A stretch of 64,000 bases of DNA from Saprospiraceae bacterium (GTDB lineage Bacteria > Bacteroidota > Bacteroidia > Chitinophagales > Saprospiraceae): positions 62,001-126,000 of the forward strand of contig CATQHI010000022.1 in NCBI GenBank assembly GCA_958295895.1, given 5' to 3'. The notes below the pieces were generated by a model, which did no database searches, was not told where the DNA came from, and saw only the letters and a program-made list of their open reading frames with translations. Position numbers and translations under genes: made by a program. Below, piece after piece: positions 25,728 through 33,794 of the stretch (position 1 is its first letter; each line of letters opens with the position of its first letter).

Positions 25728-26996
25728 TTAGCGGATTTTGAGGGTGAGGATAGTGGCAACGGCCAGGAGAATACCCACGATCCAGAAGCGAGTTACGATC
25801 TTGATCTCCGGCATGCCGAGCTTCTGGTAGTGGTGGTGTAGGGGAGACATGCGTAGGATGCGGCGGCCTTCACCGTACTTCCGTTTGGTGTACTTAAAGT
25901 AGCTTACCTGAGCCATCACCGAAAGATTCTCGATGACGAAGATGCCGCAGAGAATGGGGATAAGCAGTTCCTTACGCAGCAGGATAGCAAGGGCCGCGAT
26001 CACCCCCCCGAGAGCAAGGGAGCCGGTATCCCCCATGAAGACGGAGGCCGGAAAACTATTGTGCCACAGAAAGCCCAGGCAGGCTCCCACCAGGCAACCG
26101 CTGTAGATGACCAGTTCCTCGGTGCCCGGCAAAAAGAGGATGCCGAGGTAGTTAGCGGCGATGGCGTTGCTGCCCACATAGGCAAATACAGCTAGCGTAC
26201 CGGCAATGATGGCGGAGGTGCCGGCAGCCAGTCCGTCGAGGCCGTCCGTAAGGTTGGCTGCATTAGATACCGCGGTGACGATAAAGACGATCAGCGGCAC
26301 GAAGATGATCCAGGCCAACTGGCGGCCGATGCCCAGTATATTGGCGTAGGTCAGCACGCTGTTCTTCAGGAAGGGTACGTTGGTCAGGGTAGTACGGTAG
26401 TCGGCCCGCGCTACGGTGGCACCGCTTTCCAGCGTAACTATGCGTACCTCCCCCACCCGCTGTGCCTCGGTGATGCCGTCGGCCTCGGCCTGGGCGACGT
26501 TCATGCGTACCACTACCTGCTCGCTGAGGAGCATGATGCAGGCGATGAGGAGCCCGAGTCCGATCTGTCCGGCTACCTTGAATTTTCCGGCCAGGCCATC
26601 CTTATTCTTATGTTTGATCTTGAGGTAGTCGTCGATGAAGCCGATGGCACCCATCCATACGGTGGCGACCAGCATCGTGATCAGGTAGATGTTATCGAGC
26701 TTAGCGAAAAGTAGACTGGGTAGAAGTACGGCCAGTAGGATGATCAGGCCACCCATGGTGGGGGTACCCTTCTTTTCCAGCTGCCCCTCCAGCCCGAGGT
26801 CCCGTACGCTTTCACCGATTTGCTGCCGGCGGAGGTAGCGGATGATCCGTCCGCCCGTTACGATGCTCAGCACCAGCGACACGATGATGGCCACCCCGGT
26901 GCGCACACTCAAAAAGCGCAGCAGGTTAGCGCCGGGAAAGTCGCCGAAGGTCGCACGCAGCCAGTCGAACAGCTCAATTAGCACGGGCGGTGGCAT
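25728..26996 (-). CDS. mraY: Phospho-N-acetylmuramoyl-pentapeptide transferase
   Basis: 422 residues, about ten transmembrane helices; makes lipid I on the cytoplasmic face. Seen: KKGTPTMGGLIILLAV, the catalytic pair in GFIDDYLKIKHKNKDGL, NAANLTDGLDGLAAG (Mg/uridine site), FMGDTGSLALGG, and SPLHHHYQKLG near the C-terminus. Compared with the E. coli enzyme it has an insertion of roughly 50 residues after helix 4 (about 170-220, VRMNVAQAEADGITEAQR onward), as seen in other Bacteroidota MraY. Its start overlaps the end of murE by 23 bp. Confidence 0.96.
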   Translation of the reverse strand: MPPPVLIELFDWLRATFGDFPGANLLRFLSVRTGVAIIVSLVLSIVTGGRIIRYLRRQQIGESVRDLGLEGQLEKKGTPTMGGLIILLAVLLPSLLFAKLDNIYLITMLVATVWMGAIGFIDDYLKIKHKNKDGLAGKFKVAGQIGLGLLIACIMLLSEQVVVRMNVAQAEADGITEAQRVGEVRIVTLESGATVARADYRTTLTNVPFLKNSVLTYANILGIGRQLAWIIFVPLIVFIVTAVSNAANLTDGLDGLAAGTSAIIAGTLAVFAYVGSNAIAANYLGILFLPGTEELVIYSGCLVGACLGFLWHNSFPASVFMGDTGSLALGGVIAALAILLRKELLIPILCGIFVIENLSVMAQVSYFKYTKRKYGEGRRILRMSPLHHHYQKLGMPEIKIVTRFWIVGILLAVATILTLKIR

Positions 26997-28452
26997 TTAG
27001 GGCGTGAGCTAATTCCTGGCGGTCGTCAAAGGGAGTTCGTACTCCCGCGGTTTCCTGGTAGGTCTCGTGGCCCTTACCGGCTACCAACAGCACTTCGTAG
27101 CCGAGGCGGACGGCGGTACGGATGGCCTGGCGGCGATCGGTGATGCGCAGCACCTTGTGGGTAAGGGCGGCGGGGACTCCGGCCTCCATTTCGTCCAGAA
27201 TCGCTTCGGGGGATTCGGAGCGGGGGTTATCGGCGGTCAGGATGGTCTGGTCGGCCAGTTCCACACTGATGCGGGCCATCTCGGGGCGCTTACTGCGGTC
27301 GCGGTCGCCACCGGCACCCACTACGCAGGCCAGGCGGTGGCCGTCAGGCAGCAGGCTACGCAGGGTTTGGAGCACATTCTGCAGCGCGTCCGGCGTATGG
27401 GCGTAGTCCACGAGGGCCGTGGTACGACCGCTGGGATCGGGCACGTGTTCCAACCGACCCTCGGCACCCCGCAGACCGCTCAGAGTGACAAGTACCTCCT
27501 GGGGATCCTGTTCCAGCAGGACGGCCGCTCCGTAGGCAGCCAGCAAATTGTAGGCGTTGAAGCGACCTAGCAACTTAAAAAAGACTTCCGTGCCGGCGAT
27601 GTCAAGCTGTAGTCCCTGTGGCGTGTTGGCCAGTAGCCGCGCGTGGAAGTCGACCATTGTGCGTAGGCTATACCGGTGTACGGTGGCTACGGTGTTTTGT
27701 ACCATTACCCCACCGCGTTTATCATCAGCGTTTATTAGGGCGAAGGCGGCGGCGGGTAGCTGGTCAAAGAAGGCTTTTTTAGCCGCGATGTAGGCGGCGA
27801 AGGTGCCGTGGTAGTCCAGGTGATCGTGGCTCAGATTAGTGAACACGCCCCCGGCGAAGGTGAGTCCATGGATGCGGTGCTGGTGCACGGCGTGGCTACT
27901 CACCTCCATAAATACATAGTCGATCCGCGCATCGCGCATCTCGGCCAGCGTAGCCTGAATGGATAGGGCATCGGGGGTAGTGTGAGTAGCGGGACGTACT
28001 TCCTTGCCCAGCCGCACCTCTACGGTCGAGAGTAGACCCGCCCGGTACCCCAGGCCGGTAAATAGCTCGTGTAGCAGCGTGGTGACCGTAGTCTTTCCGT
28101 TGGTACCGGTGACGCCCACCAGGGTAAGCTGCTCGCTGGGTGACTCATACCAGATGTCGGCTAGTTCGGCAAGGGCTACCGCACTATTCTCCACCGTAAT
28201 GACCGGGACTTCACCAATAGGTTCAGCCAGTGCGGCCAGCCCGCTCGCCTCCCCCACCACGGCGATGGCACCGGCGTGTACCGCCCGCTGGATGTAGGCG
28301 TGCCCATCAACCTGGGTACCGCGAATGGCTACGAAGAGGAATCCGGGCTCCACCCGACGGCTGTCGAAAGCGATACCACGCACCTCATGACCCTCCAGTC
28401 CTTCCGTAGGGGAGGTGGTCTGAAGCGAGTGGATGAGGCGGGTGAGCTGCAT
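26974..28452 (-). CDS. murE: UDP-MurNAc-L-Ala-D-Glu--2,6-diaminopimelate ligase
   Basis: 492 residues. Adds the third amino acid of the stem peptide. Seen: ATP loop GVTGTNGKTTVTTLLHEL near residue 113, FMEVSSHAVHQHRIHG, NLSHDHLDYHGTF, and the amino-acid specificity motif DNPR in ILTADNPRSESPEAIL. The Arg of DNPR indicates meso-diaminopimelate rather than lysine. It lies between ftsI (4 bp away) and mraY (23 bp overlap). Confidence 0.96.
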   Translation of the reverse strand: MQLTRLIHSLQTTSPTEGLEGHEVRGIAFDSRRVEPGFLFVAIRGTQVDGHAYIQRAVHAGAIAVVGEASGLAALAEPIGEVPVITVENSAVALAELADIWYESPSEQLTLVGVTGTNGKTTVTTLLHELFTGLGYRAGLLSTVEVRLGKEVRPATHTTPDALSIQATLAEMRDARIDYVFMEVSSHAVHQHRIHGLTFAGGVFTNLSHDHLDYHGTFAAYIAAKKAFFDQLPAAAFALINADDKRGGVMVQNTVATVHRYSLRTMVDFHARLLANTPQGLQLDIAGTEVFFKLLGRFNAYNLLAAYGAAVLLEQDPQEVLVTLSGLRGAEGRLEHVPDPSGRTTALVDYAHTPDALQNVLQTLRSLLPDGHRLACVVGAGGDRDRSKRPEMARISVELADQTILTADNPRSESPEAILDEMEAGVPAALTHKVLRITDRRQAIRTAVRLGYEVLLVAGKGHETYQETAGVRTPFDDRQELAHALNATARAN

Positions 28453-28456
28453 GATT

Positions 28457-30580
28457 CTAGCGGAGGATGAGTTCTACGTCCTTTCCGCGCTGGCCGCGAC
28501 CGTCGCTTTGCCAGCGCATGTTGACTACGCGACCGACGCCGCGGGGGTGGACTACGTAGCCTTCGTTTTCGAGCACGTAAACGGCATCGCGCAGGCGCAT
28601 GCCGCGCACGTTGGGAAACTGCTGGGCGGCCGGCGAGATGGCGGCGAGTTCGACGTGCTCCTCGGCGCCGTTGACGGTAGCCAGCTCGGTGTCGGGCAGC
28701 GAATCGACGGCCACGTTCACGTAATCGAGTACCTCCACCAGCTCGGGCAGGTAGCCGGCATCCCGACTCGGCAGCTCGCTGGCGTAGAGCACCGGGCGGG
28801 GGCCCTGGTTGATGGGCTCGTGTACCTCGATCATGCTGTTGTAGATGTTGTCGGCGATCTCGCGAAAAATGGGACCGGCCACGTCGCCACCGTAGTAGGC
28901 ACCCTGGGTAGGGTCCTTGATGACTACGATGATGCTGTAAGTGGGATTCTCGGCCGGAAAGTAGCCGGCAAAGCTGGCCTGGTACTTCTGCTTGCGGTTC
29001 TTGTGGCTGTAGTTTTGCTGGCTGGTGCCGGTCTTGGCAGCAAAGCGGTACTGATCTGTTTTGAGCCGCTTGGCGGTACCGCGGTCGACCACGCCCTCGA
29101 GGAGGCTCTGGAGCTGCTCGACGGTCGCGGCGCTGGCAATGTGCTTATCGATCACCGTGGGCTTATACTCCTCCACGGTACGGCCGTTGTGCTTGATGTC
29201 AGTGACCAGGTAGGGCTTCATCATGCGCCCACCGTTGGCGACCGCATTGTAGAAAGTGAGCATCTGGAGGGGGGTCAGGCGGCTTTCGTAGCCGATGGCC
29301 ATCCAGGCCCGGGAGATGCCCGAAAAGCCTACGCGGCTGGTATCGTTGATGAAGGCTGCCCCCTCGCCCTCCAGCTCGATGCCGCTCTCGGTGTCGAGGT
29401 GGAAGTCCTGTAGCCGCTGACTGAACTCGTTGTCTTTGTAGAGGCTATCGACCAGCTTAGCCATGCCCACGTTGGAGGACTGCTCGAAGGCGTCACGTAC
29501 CGAGATCACCCGCCAGTTTTTGCTCAGGGGGTTGGAGTCCTCCATGGTGAGATCGTAGAAGGTTTTCTTCCCCCGTTCGATATCTACCTCGCTATCCAGA
29601 TCGACGTAGCCATCTTCGAGCAGAGCCATCATCGTGGCCAGTTTGAAGGTGGAGCCGGGTTCATTGGAACGGGAAATGGCGTAGTTGTACTGCTCGGCAA
29701 ACTTATCGCGGCTCTGGTTGACGGCCCCGAGGTTAGCCATGGCACGAATGGCGCCGGTCTGTACGTCCATAACGATAGCCGTACCCCACTCGGCCCGGTG
29801 CCGGCGCACGCCCCGCTCCAGGGCGTTCTCGGCGATGTCCTGTATGTTGACGTCGAGGGTGGTGTAGATGTTATCGCCCGAGGTGGGCTCTACGATGGCC
29901 AGGTTGTCGGTGGGCAACCAGACGCCGTTGCCCATGTTGAACATCTCCTGCCTACCGCTCGTACCGGCCAGGTAGGTATCGAATGCTCCCTCAATGCCCA
30001 CCCGGGCTCCACCCGGCCGACTGTAGCCGATGGTGCGCCGGGCCAGCCATCCGAAGGGCCGCTTGCGGGCGGCGCGTTTTTCGACGATAAGTCCGCCGCC
30101 CATCCGCCCCTGGCTGAAAATTGGAAACTCCCGAATGCGCGAAAGCTGACTATAGCTCACGCTCTCGGCCAGTTTAAAGTAGTGATTAGCCGGTGCGCTC
30201 AGGCTGTCGCGCATCAACAGTAGACTGTCGCGCCAGGCCCCGGGGGTGTGCTCACGGTCGACGTGGCGACTCAGCAGTAGGGCCAGACTATCGATGTTAT
30301 CGTAGTAGTCGCGGGGGCTGGCCACGTAGGGGTCGAAGTGCAGGCTGAAGTAGGGAACGGAGGTAGCCAGGAGGTTATCGCCCGCGCTGTAGATATTGCC
30401 GCGCTCGGCCTGTACCGTTACGACCCGAAAGCGCTCGCGGCCCAGCTCCTGAAACTCCGCCTGCCGCACTACGGCGATATCTATGGTGCGGTACACTAGC
30501 AACCCGGCTACGGGAACGATAATCACCGCCAGGATGGCGAAGATGCGTACGAGGACCTCGTCTTTAAAGTTTACCGCCAT
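28457..30580 (-). CDS. ftsI: Division-specific transpeptidase (PBP2/PBP3 class) with a PASTA domain
   Basis: 707 residues. One N-terminal transmembrane helix (about 13-30), a dimerisation domain, then the transpeptidase: SxxK at Ser310-Lys313 (GSTFK), SSN at 368-370 and KTGT at 516-519, all intact. The last 65 residues (FPNVRGMRLRDAVYVLENEG) form one PASTA repeat, normally found on FtsI of Bacteroidota and on Gram-positive PBPs. It cross-links septal peptidoglycan with FtsW. It lies 3 bp after ftsL and 4 bp before murE. Confidence 0.95.
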   Translation of the reverse strand: MAVNFKDEVLVRIFAILAVIIVPVAGLLVYRTIDIAVVRQAEFQELGRERFRVVTVQAERGNIYSAGDNLLATSVPYFSLHFDPYVASPRDYYDNIDSLALLLSRHVDREHTPGAWRDSLLLMRDSLSAPANHYFKLAESVSYSQLSRIREFPIFSQGRMGGGLIVEKRAARKRPFGWLARRTIGYSRPGGARVGIEGAFDTYLAGTSGRQEMFNMGNGVWLPTDNLAIVEPTSGDNIYTTLDVNIQDIAENALERGVRRHRAEWGTAIVMDVQTGAIRAMANLGAVNQSRDKFAEQYNYAISRSNEPGSTFKLATMMALLEDGYVDLDSEVDIERGKKTFYDLTMEDSNPLSKNWRVISVRDAFEQSSNVGMAKLVDSLYKDNEFSQRLQDFHLDTESGIELEGEGAAFINDTSRVGFSGISRAWMAIGYESRLTPLQMLTFYNAVANGGRMMKPYLVTDIKHNGRTVEEYKPTVIDKHIASAATVEQLQSLLEGVVDRGTAKRLKTDQYRFAAKTGTSQQNYSHKNRKQKYQASFAGYFPAENPTYSIIVVIKDPTQGAYYGGDVAGPIFREIADNIYNSMIEVHEPINQGPRPVLYASELPSRDAGYLPELVEVLDYVNVAVDSLPDTELATVNGAEEHVELAAISPAAQQFPNVRGMRLRDAVYVLENEGYVVHPRGVGRVVNMRWQSDGRGQRGKDVELILR

Positions 30581-30583
30581 CGT

Positions 30584-30898
30584 CTACTTCGCTACCGCCG
30601 GGGCGTATATTTTCTTGGGTTTACCGCGGTGCAGGCGCAGCCCGTCGGGGCGCACCTGATCCATGATCTCGGAGCGCAGGCCGTTGTACATGTTCTCGCT
30701 CTGTAGCGACATGTAGAGCCAGCGTTTTTCCTTAATGTCAGATTCGAGCTCCTGGATGCGGCGCACATTGTACTCGGCGTAGTGGGCGTTACCGATGTAG
30801 AGTAGCACCAGCACTCCTAAAAAAGAGAGAAAGCCAAGGTTTTCCAGGATGAGCGTGGGCACAGAGATAGTGGACGCACGCTTGCGTTTTGCTGCCAT
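30584..30898 (-). CDS. ftsL: FtsL-like divisome membrane protein
   Basis: 104 residues: a basic N-terminus (MAAKRKRAS), one transmembrane helix at about 20-40 (LGFLSFLGVLVLLYIGNAHY), then a predicted coiled coil (NVRRIQELESDIKEKRWLYM). Size, topology and position between rsmH and ftsI are those of FtsL, which joins FtsQ and FtsB-type proteins in the divisome. Sequence conservation is too low to name it without the context. Confidence 0.8.
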   Translation of the reverse strand: MAAKRKRASTISVPTLILENLGFLSFLGVLVLLYIGNAHYAEYNVRRIQELESDIKEKRWLYMSLQSENMYNGLRSEIMDQVRPDGLRLHRGKPKKIYAPAVAK

Positions 30899-30958
30899 TT
30901 TTGATCACACCATTTAAGACGAACACGCCGACGTTACATCCTCAAGTCGGCAGACGAA

Positions 30959-30990
30959 CTTTCCAAGGTGCTGGGAGGCACCTTGGAAAG
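30959..30990. terminator. Perfect 13-bp hairpin between rsmH and ftsL
   Basis: CTTTCCAAGGTGC (30959-30971), loop TGGGAG, exact complement at 30978-30990. It lies in the 117-bp gap after rsmH, the widest gap in the front half of the cluster, with no T tract. It may be partial termination or an RNA processing site. Confidence 0.6.
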
Positions 30991-31015
30991 GATTCGGCTG
31001 ACGACCGGCGGACGA

Positions 31016-31924
31016 CTAGCGTCGCAGTCCGGCCCGTAGTTTAGCGCTACGGGCACGGGGGTTTTGCTGAATTTCTTCAGCGGAGGGTAAGACGGGTCTC
31101 TTCGTCAGGACCTTGTACGGGCGGTCAATATTCCCGTAAAAGTCCTTGGTGACGGTTCCATCCGGTTTACCGGTTTTGAGGAAGTTTTTGGTGATGCGAT
31201 CCTCCAGTGAATGGTAGCTGATCACGCTGAGTCGGCCGTGTGTTGGTATCAGTAAGTCGGTGGCCTGGGCCAATAAATCAGTTAAAGCGCCGATCTCATC
31301 GTTAACCTCAATGCGTAGTGCCTGAAACACCTGCGCCAGGTAGCGCGGGCGACTGCCCCGGACCCAGGGGTTGACCAGTTGCAGGAAGTCCTGGATGGTC
31401 GCGATGGGTACTTGCTCCCGGGCCTCCGCGATGGCGAGGGCCAGGGAGCGGGCATTGCGCACTTCGCCGTACTCGCCGAGCACTTTCTGCAGGTCCTCCG
31501 CACTGTAGTGGTTCACTACGTCGGCGGCCGTGCGGTCGGTGCCTCCTCCGGTACCCATGCGCATATCCAGCGGTGCATCGAAGCGGTAGCTGAAGCCCCG
31601 CTCGGCCTCATCGAACTGATGACTGGAAACGCCCAGGTCAGCGAGTAGGCCGTCGATACGCGCTACGCCGTGGAGGCGCAGGAAATTGCTTAGGTGACGG
31701 AAGTTGGCGGCTACGAAGGTAAATCTGCTATCCTTCAGGGCGTTGGCGCGGGCCGCCTCATCCTGGTCAAAACCGAACAGCCGCAGGTCTTGTGACCCGG
31801 CCTGTTCGAGGATGAAACGGCTGTGTCCACCGCCCCCGAAAGTAGCATCAACGTAAACTCCTCCCGGGCGGAGGTCCAGAAAACCGACGCTTTCGCCGGC
31901 CAGAACGGGAACGTGGTAGGCCAT
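31016..31924 (-). CDS. rsmH: 16S rRNA (cytosine1402-N4)-methyltransferase
   Basis: 302 residues. SAM-dependent enzyme modifying C1402 of 16S rRNA. Seen: YHVPVLAGESVGFLDL at the N-terminus, the SAM loop YVDATFGGGGHSRFIL (about 28-43), DGLLADLGVSSHQFDEAERGFS, PLDMRMG, and VISYHSLEDRITKNFLK near residue 235. Second gene of the dcw cluster; its ATG follows the mraZ stop directly, so the two are probably co-translated. Confidence 0.96.
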   Translation of the reverse strand: MAYHVPVLAGESVGFLDLRPGGVYVDATFGGGGHSRFILEQAGSQDLRLFGFDQDEAARANALKDSRFTFVAANFRHLSNFLRLHGVARIDGLLADLGVSSHQFDEAERGFSYRFDAPLDMRMGTGGGTDRTAADVVNHYSAEDLQKVLGEYGEVRNARSLALAIAEAREQVPIATIQDFLQLVNPWVRGSRPRYLAQVFQALRIEVNDEIGALTDLLAQATDLLIPTHGRLSVISYHSLEDRITKNFLKTGKPDGTVTKDFYGNIDRPYKVLTKRPVLPSAEEIQQNPRARSAKLRAGLRR

Positions 31925-32404
31925 CTAGACGTCCTGCCCTATTCCCGTGCTCGAACCACCGAGTACGTCCTCCGCTAGCGCAGCGTAGTCTTCCAACTCG
32001 CCGTTCAGCAGTGCTTCGTATTCGGATTCCGCCCAAATTTCAATGCGATCGTTTAGGGCGTTGAGCACGAGGTTCTTGTCGACCCGGGCCCAGGCCAGCA
32101 GCTGTTTGGGCAGCAGCAGGCGGTCGGCCGAATCGGGAACAAGCTCCGAGGCACCGCGGTAGAAGAGCCGCGTAAACTGCAGGTTCTTCCGGTTGAACTT
32201 ATTGAGTGCGTCGACCTCGGCCTTGATCGTGTCCCACACCGGTTTAGGGTAGAGCGTGAGACAGTGATCGAAACCACGGTTGACGACAAATTTCAGGGTG
32301 TCGCGGTCCCCTAGCCCCTTCAGTAGTCCACTGGGTAGACGAAAACGACCCTTGGCATCGAGTGCCACGTAGAATTCGCCGAGCAGGTCATACTGAAGTG
32401 CCAT
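31925..32404 (-). CDS. mraZ: Transcriptional regulator MraZ
   Basis: 159 residues from the ATG at 32404 (MALQYDLLGEFYVALD); a GTG at 32416 is less likely. It carries the two SpoVT/AbrB-like repeats of MraZ: the first with DAKGRFRLPSGL (about 16-27) and the second with DSADRLLLPKQL (about 93-104). MraZ forms a ring that binds direct repeats upstream of its own gene and represses the dcw operon. Such a repeat array is present 45-82 bp upstream of this start. Confidence 0.94.
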   Translation of the reverse strand: MALQYDLLGEFYVALDAKGRFRLPSGLLKGLGDRDTLKFVVNRGFDHCLTLYPKPVWDTIKAEVDALNKFNRKNLQFTRLFYRGASELVPDSADRLLLPKQLLAWARVDKNLVLNALNDRIEIWAESEYEALLNGELEDYAALAEDVLGGSSTGIGQDV

Positions 32405-32715
32405 AAAAACAATCACGGGCGGGTACGCTTACCCACCGCTAGCGCTAAGGTAACACCTTGTCCCACAACTTACCACTTTCCGACACTTTTTTTCCCTACA
32501 TAAGTCGAGAAACCCGCCGGTGAGTGTTGTAACCCGCAATGTTGACCGCGATCTGCTGTCACGTGCAAGATAGTACGCCTTTTGTGTACGGGGTTTAGGC
32601 ACCTAGGACTAAGAAGCGGCTCATTTCAGCAAAGCAGCGACTGGGAGTGAGGGACATGGGTAGTGGTAAAATGTGGGAAGTAAACCAAGCCCCCTACCCC
32701 ACGTTCCTTTGATCT
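32405..32715. promoter_or_regulatory. mraZ-crtZ divergent region
   Basis: 311 bp without a gene. The left side holds the MraZ operator (32449-32486). The right side ends in TTCCTTTG (32704-32711), one mismatch from TAnnTTTG, 4 bp before the crtZ ATG, so crtZ may be leaderless. The middle (32500-32690) shows no clear element. Confidence 0.5.
32449..32486 (-). promoter_or_regulatory. MraZ-binding box array, four boxes at 10-bp spacing
   Basis: On the minus strand: GTGTCGGAAA, GTGGTAAGTT, GTGGGACAAG, GTGTTACC in immediate succession. A GTGG/GTGT box thus repeats every 10 bp, one DNA turn, ending about 45 bp before the mraZ ATG. MraZ is known to bind such TGGG-type direct repeats in other bacteria; assignment here is by pattern and place. 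Confidence 0.78.
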
Positions 32716-33210
32716 ATGCACGTCCTTCTCTACACCGCCATCACCCTAGCTACCGTTGCCGGTATGGAATTCGTCGCCTGGGCCGCCCATAAGTACCTGA
32801 TGCACGGGGCACTCTGGGTATGGCACGCGGACCACCACCGCCCCCACCACGATAAGGATGGCTTTTTTGAGAAGAATGATTTGTTCTTTTTGGTCTTCGC
32901 CATCCCGAGTGCCGCATCTTACATAATAGGACTCAACGTGGACGGCTGGTTCTGGCTCACCTTCGTTGGTATTGGCATTTCGATCTACGGGGCGATCTAC
33001 TTTTTGGTCCACGATGTGTACATCCACCGTCGCTTCTCCTGGTTCAAGCAGTTGGATAGTCCCTATAGCCGGGGTATTCTGCGTGCGCACGGCCACCACC
33101 ATGCTGTGATTGAGAAGGATGGTGCGGAGAGCTTTGGCCTGCTCGTGGTCGCCAGAAAATACTTCGGCAAGCGCAGTCAGTGGACCTCCCAGCCCAAAAC
33201 AAAGGCGTAA
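32716..33210 (+). CDS. crtZ: Beta-carotene hydroxylase (CrtZ type)
   Basis: 164 residues with four membrane segments. Member of the fatty-acid-hydroxylase superfamily of diiron membrane enzymes. All His clusters are present: HKYLMH (about 25-30), HADHHRPHH (about 37-45), HDVYIHRR and RAHGHHHAVI. It hydroxylates the beta rings of beta-carotene, giving zeaxanthin. No other crt gene is adjacent; 12 bp downstream is a hypothetical gene. In a rhodopsin-bearing cell, zeaxanthin may serve as light-harvesting antenna as well as membrane pigment (inference). Confidence 0.9.
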   Translation: MHVLLYTAITLATVAGMEFVAWAAHKYLMHGALWVWHADHHRPHHDKDGFFEKNDLFFLVFAIPSAASYIIGLNVDGWFWLTFVGIGISIYGAIYFLVHDVYIHRRFSWFKQLDSPYSRGILRAHGHHHAVIEKDGAESFGLLVVARKYFGKRSQWTSQPKTKA

Positions 33211-33222
33211 TTTACCCGGCGG

Positions 33223-33792
33223 ATGGAAGACCGCTTACTCGACAAAATCGCCGAACCTTTCAACCTACAGCTGCCGGAGTACGCCACGCTGGAGGATATG
33301 ATCGATGGCGTACTGCCGGCCGTCGCCAAATTCAGCGAGCCTACCCTACTGGGAGAAGAGAGCTACCTCTACACCGTCAACTGGGTCAAGATGACCGACC
33401 GCCCCGGCGCCACCGCCGTAGAAATGTACACCTTCCAGGGCTACGAGCGCGGCGAACTCCGTGTAGTCACCGACGGACTGGTCACCGCCCAGGCCTACGA
33501 GGTGGAGGAAAGTGGGAAGCGCCTCATCATTGGGCAGAGCATCATGCGCGATAGCTTTCTGTACGAGCTCTCCTTCCTCGACGAGGACTTCCTTATTCTG
33601 CGCCGCCACGGCAACGCCGCCAATATGATGCACCGCTACCTCTTCTTCTGTCGGGAGGCCATCGGCACGCGGCTTACCTGGAACGAGGCCCTGGAGCGAC
33701 TGGTGGATAAGTACCGCAACAGTCAATTTCCACTGCTGGCGGTGGGTGTCGTGGTGGCCGCTCTGATTGCGCTGATGCTTTACCTGCGCTAG
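33223..33792 (+). CDS. Hypothetical protein with a C-terminal membrane anchor
   Basis: 189 residues, not recognised. No signal peptide. The first 165 residues look like a soluble alpha/beta domain (DKIAEPFNLQLPEYATLEDM, then alternating strands with YTFQGYERGELRVVTDGL). The last 20 (FPLLAVGVVVAALIALMLYL) form one transmembrane helix, so it is probably tail-anchored with the domain in the cytoplasm. It follows crtZ by 12 bp on the same strand and converges on the HDAC-like gene with a 2-bp gap. Confidence 0.7.
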   Translation: MEDRLLDKIAEPFNLQLPEYATLEDMIDGVLPAVAKFSEPTLLGEESYLYTVNWVKMTDRPGATAVEMYTFQGYERGELRVVTDGLVTAQAYEVEESGKRLIIGQSIMRDSFLYELSFLDEDFLILRRHGNAANMMHRYLFFCREAIGTRLTWNEALERLVDKYRNSQFPLLAVGVVVAALIALMLYLR

Positions 33793-33794
33793 GG

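Noticed and set aside
28433-29413. 326-codon open frame on the plus strand over ftsI
   Set aside because: Antisense to the transpeptidase, which has all catalytic motifs; a product of GC-rich codon structure.
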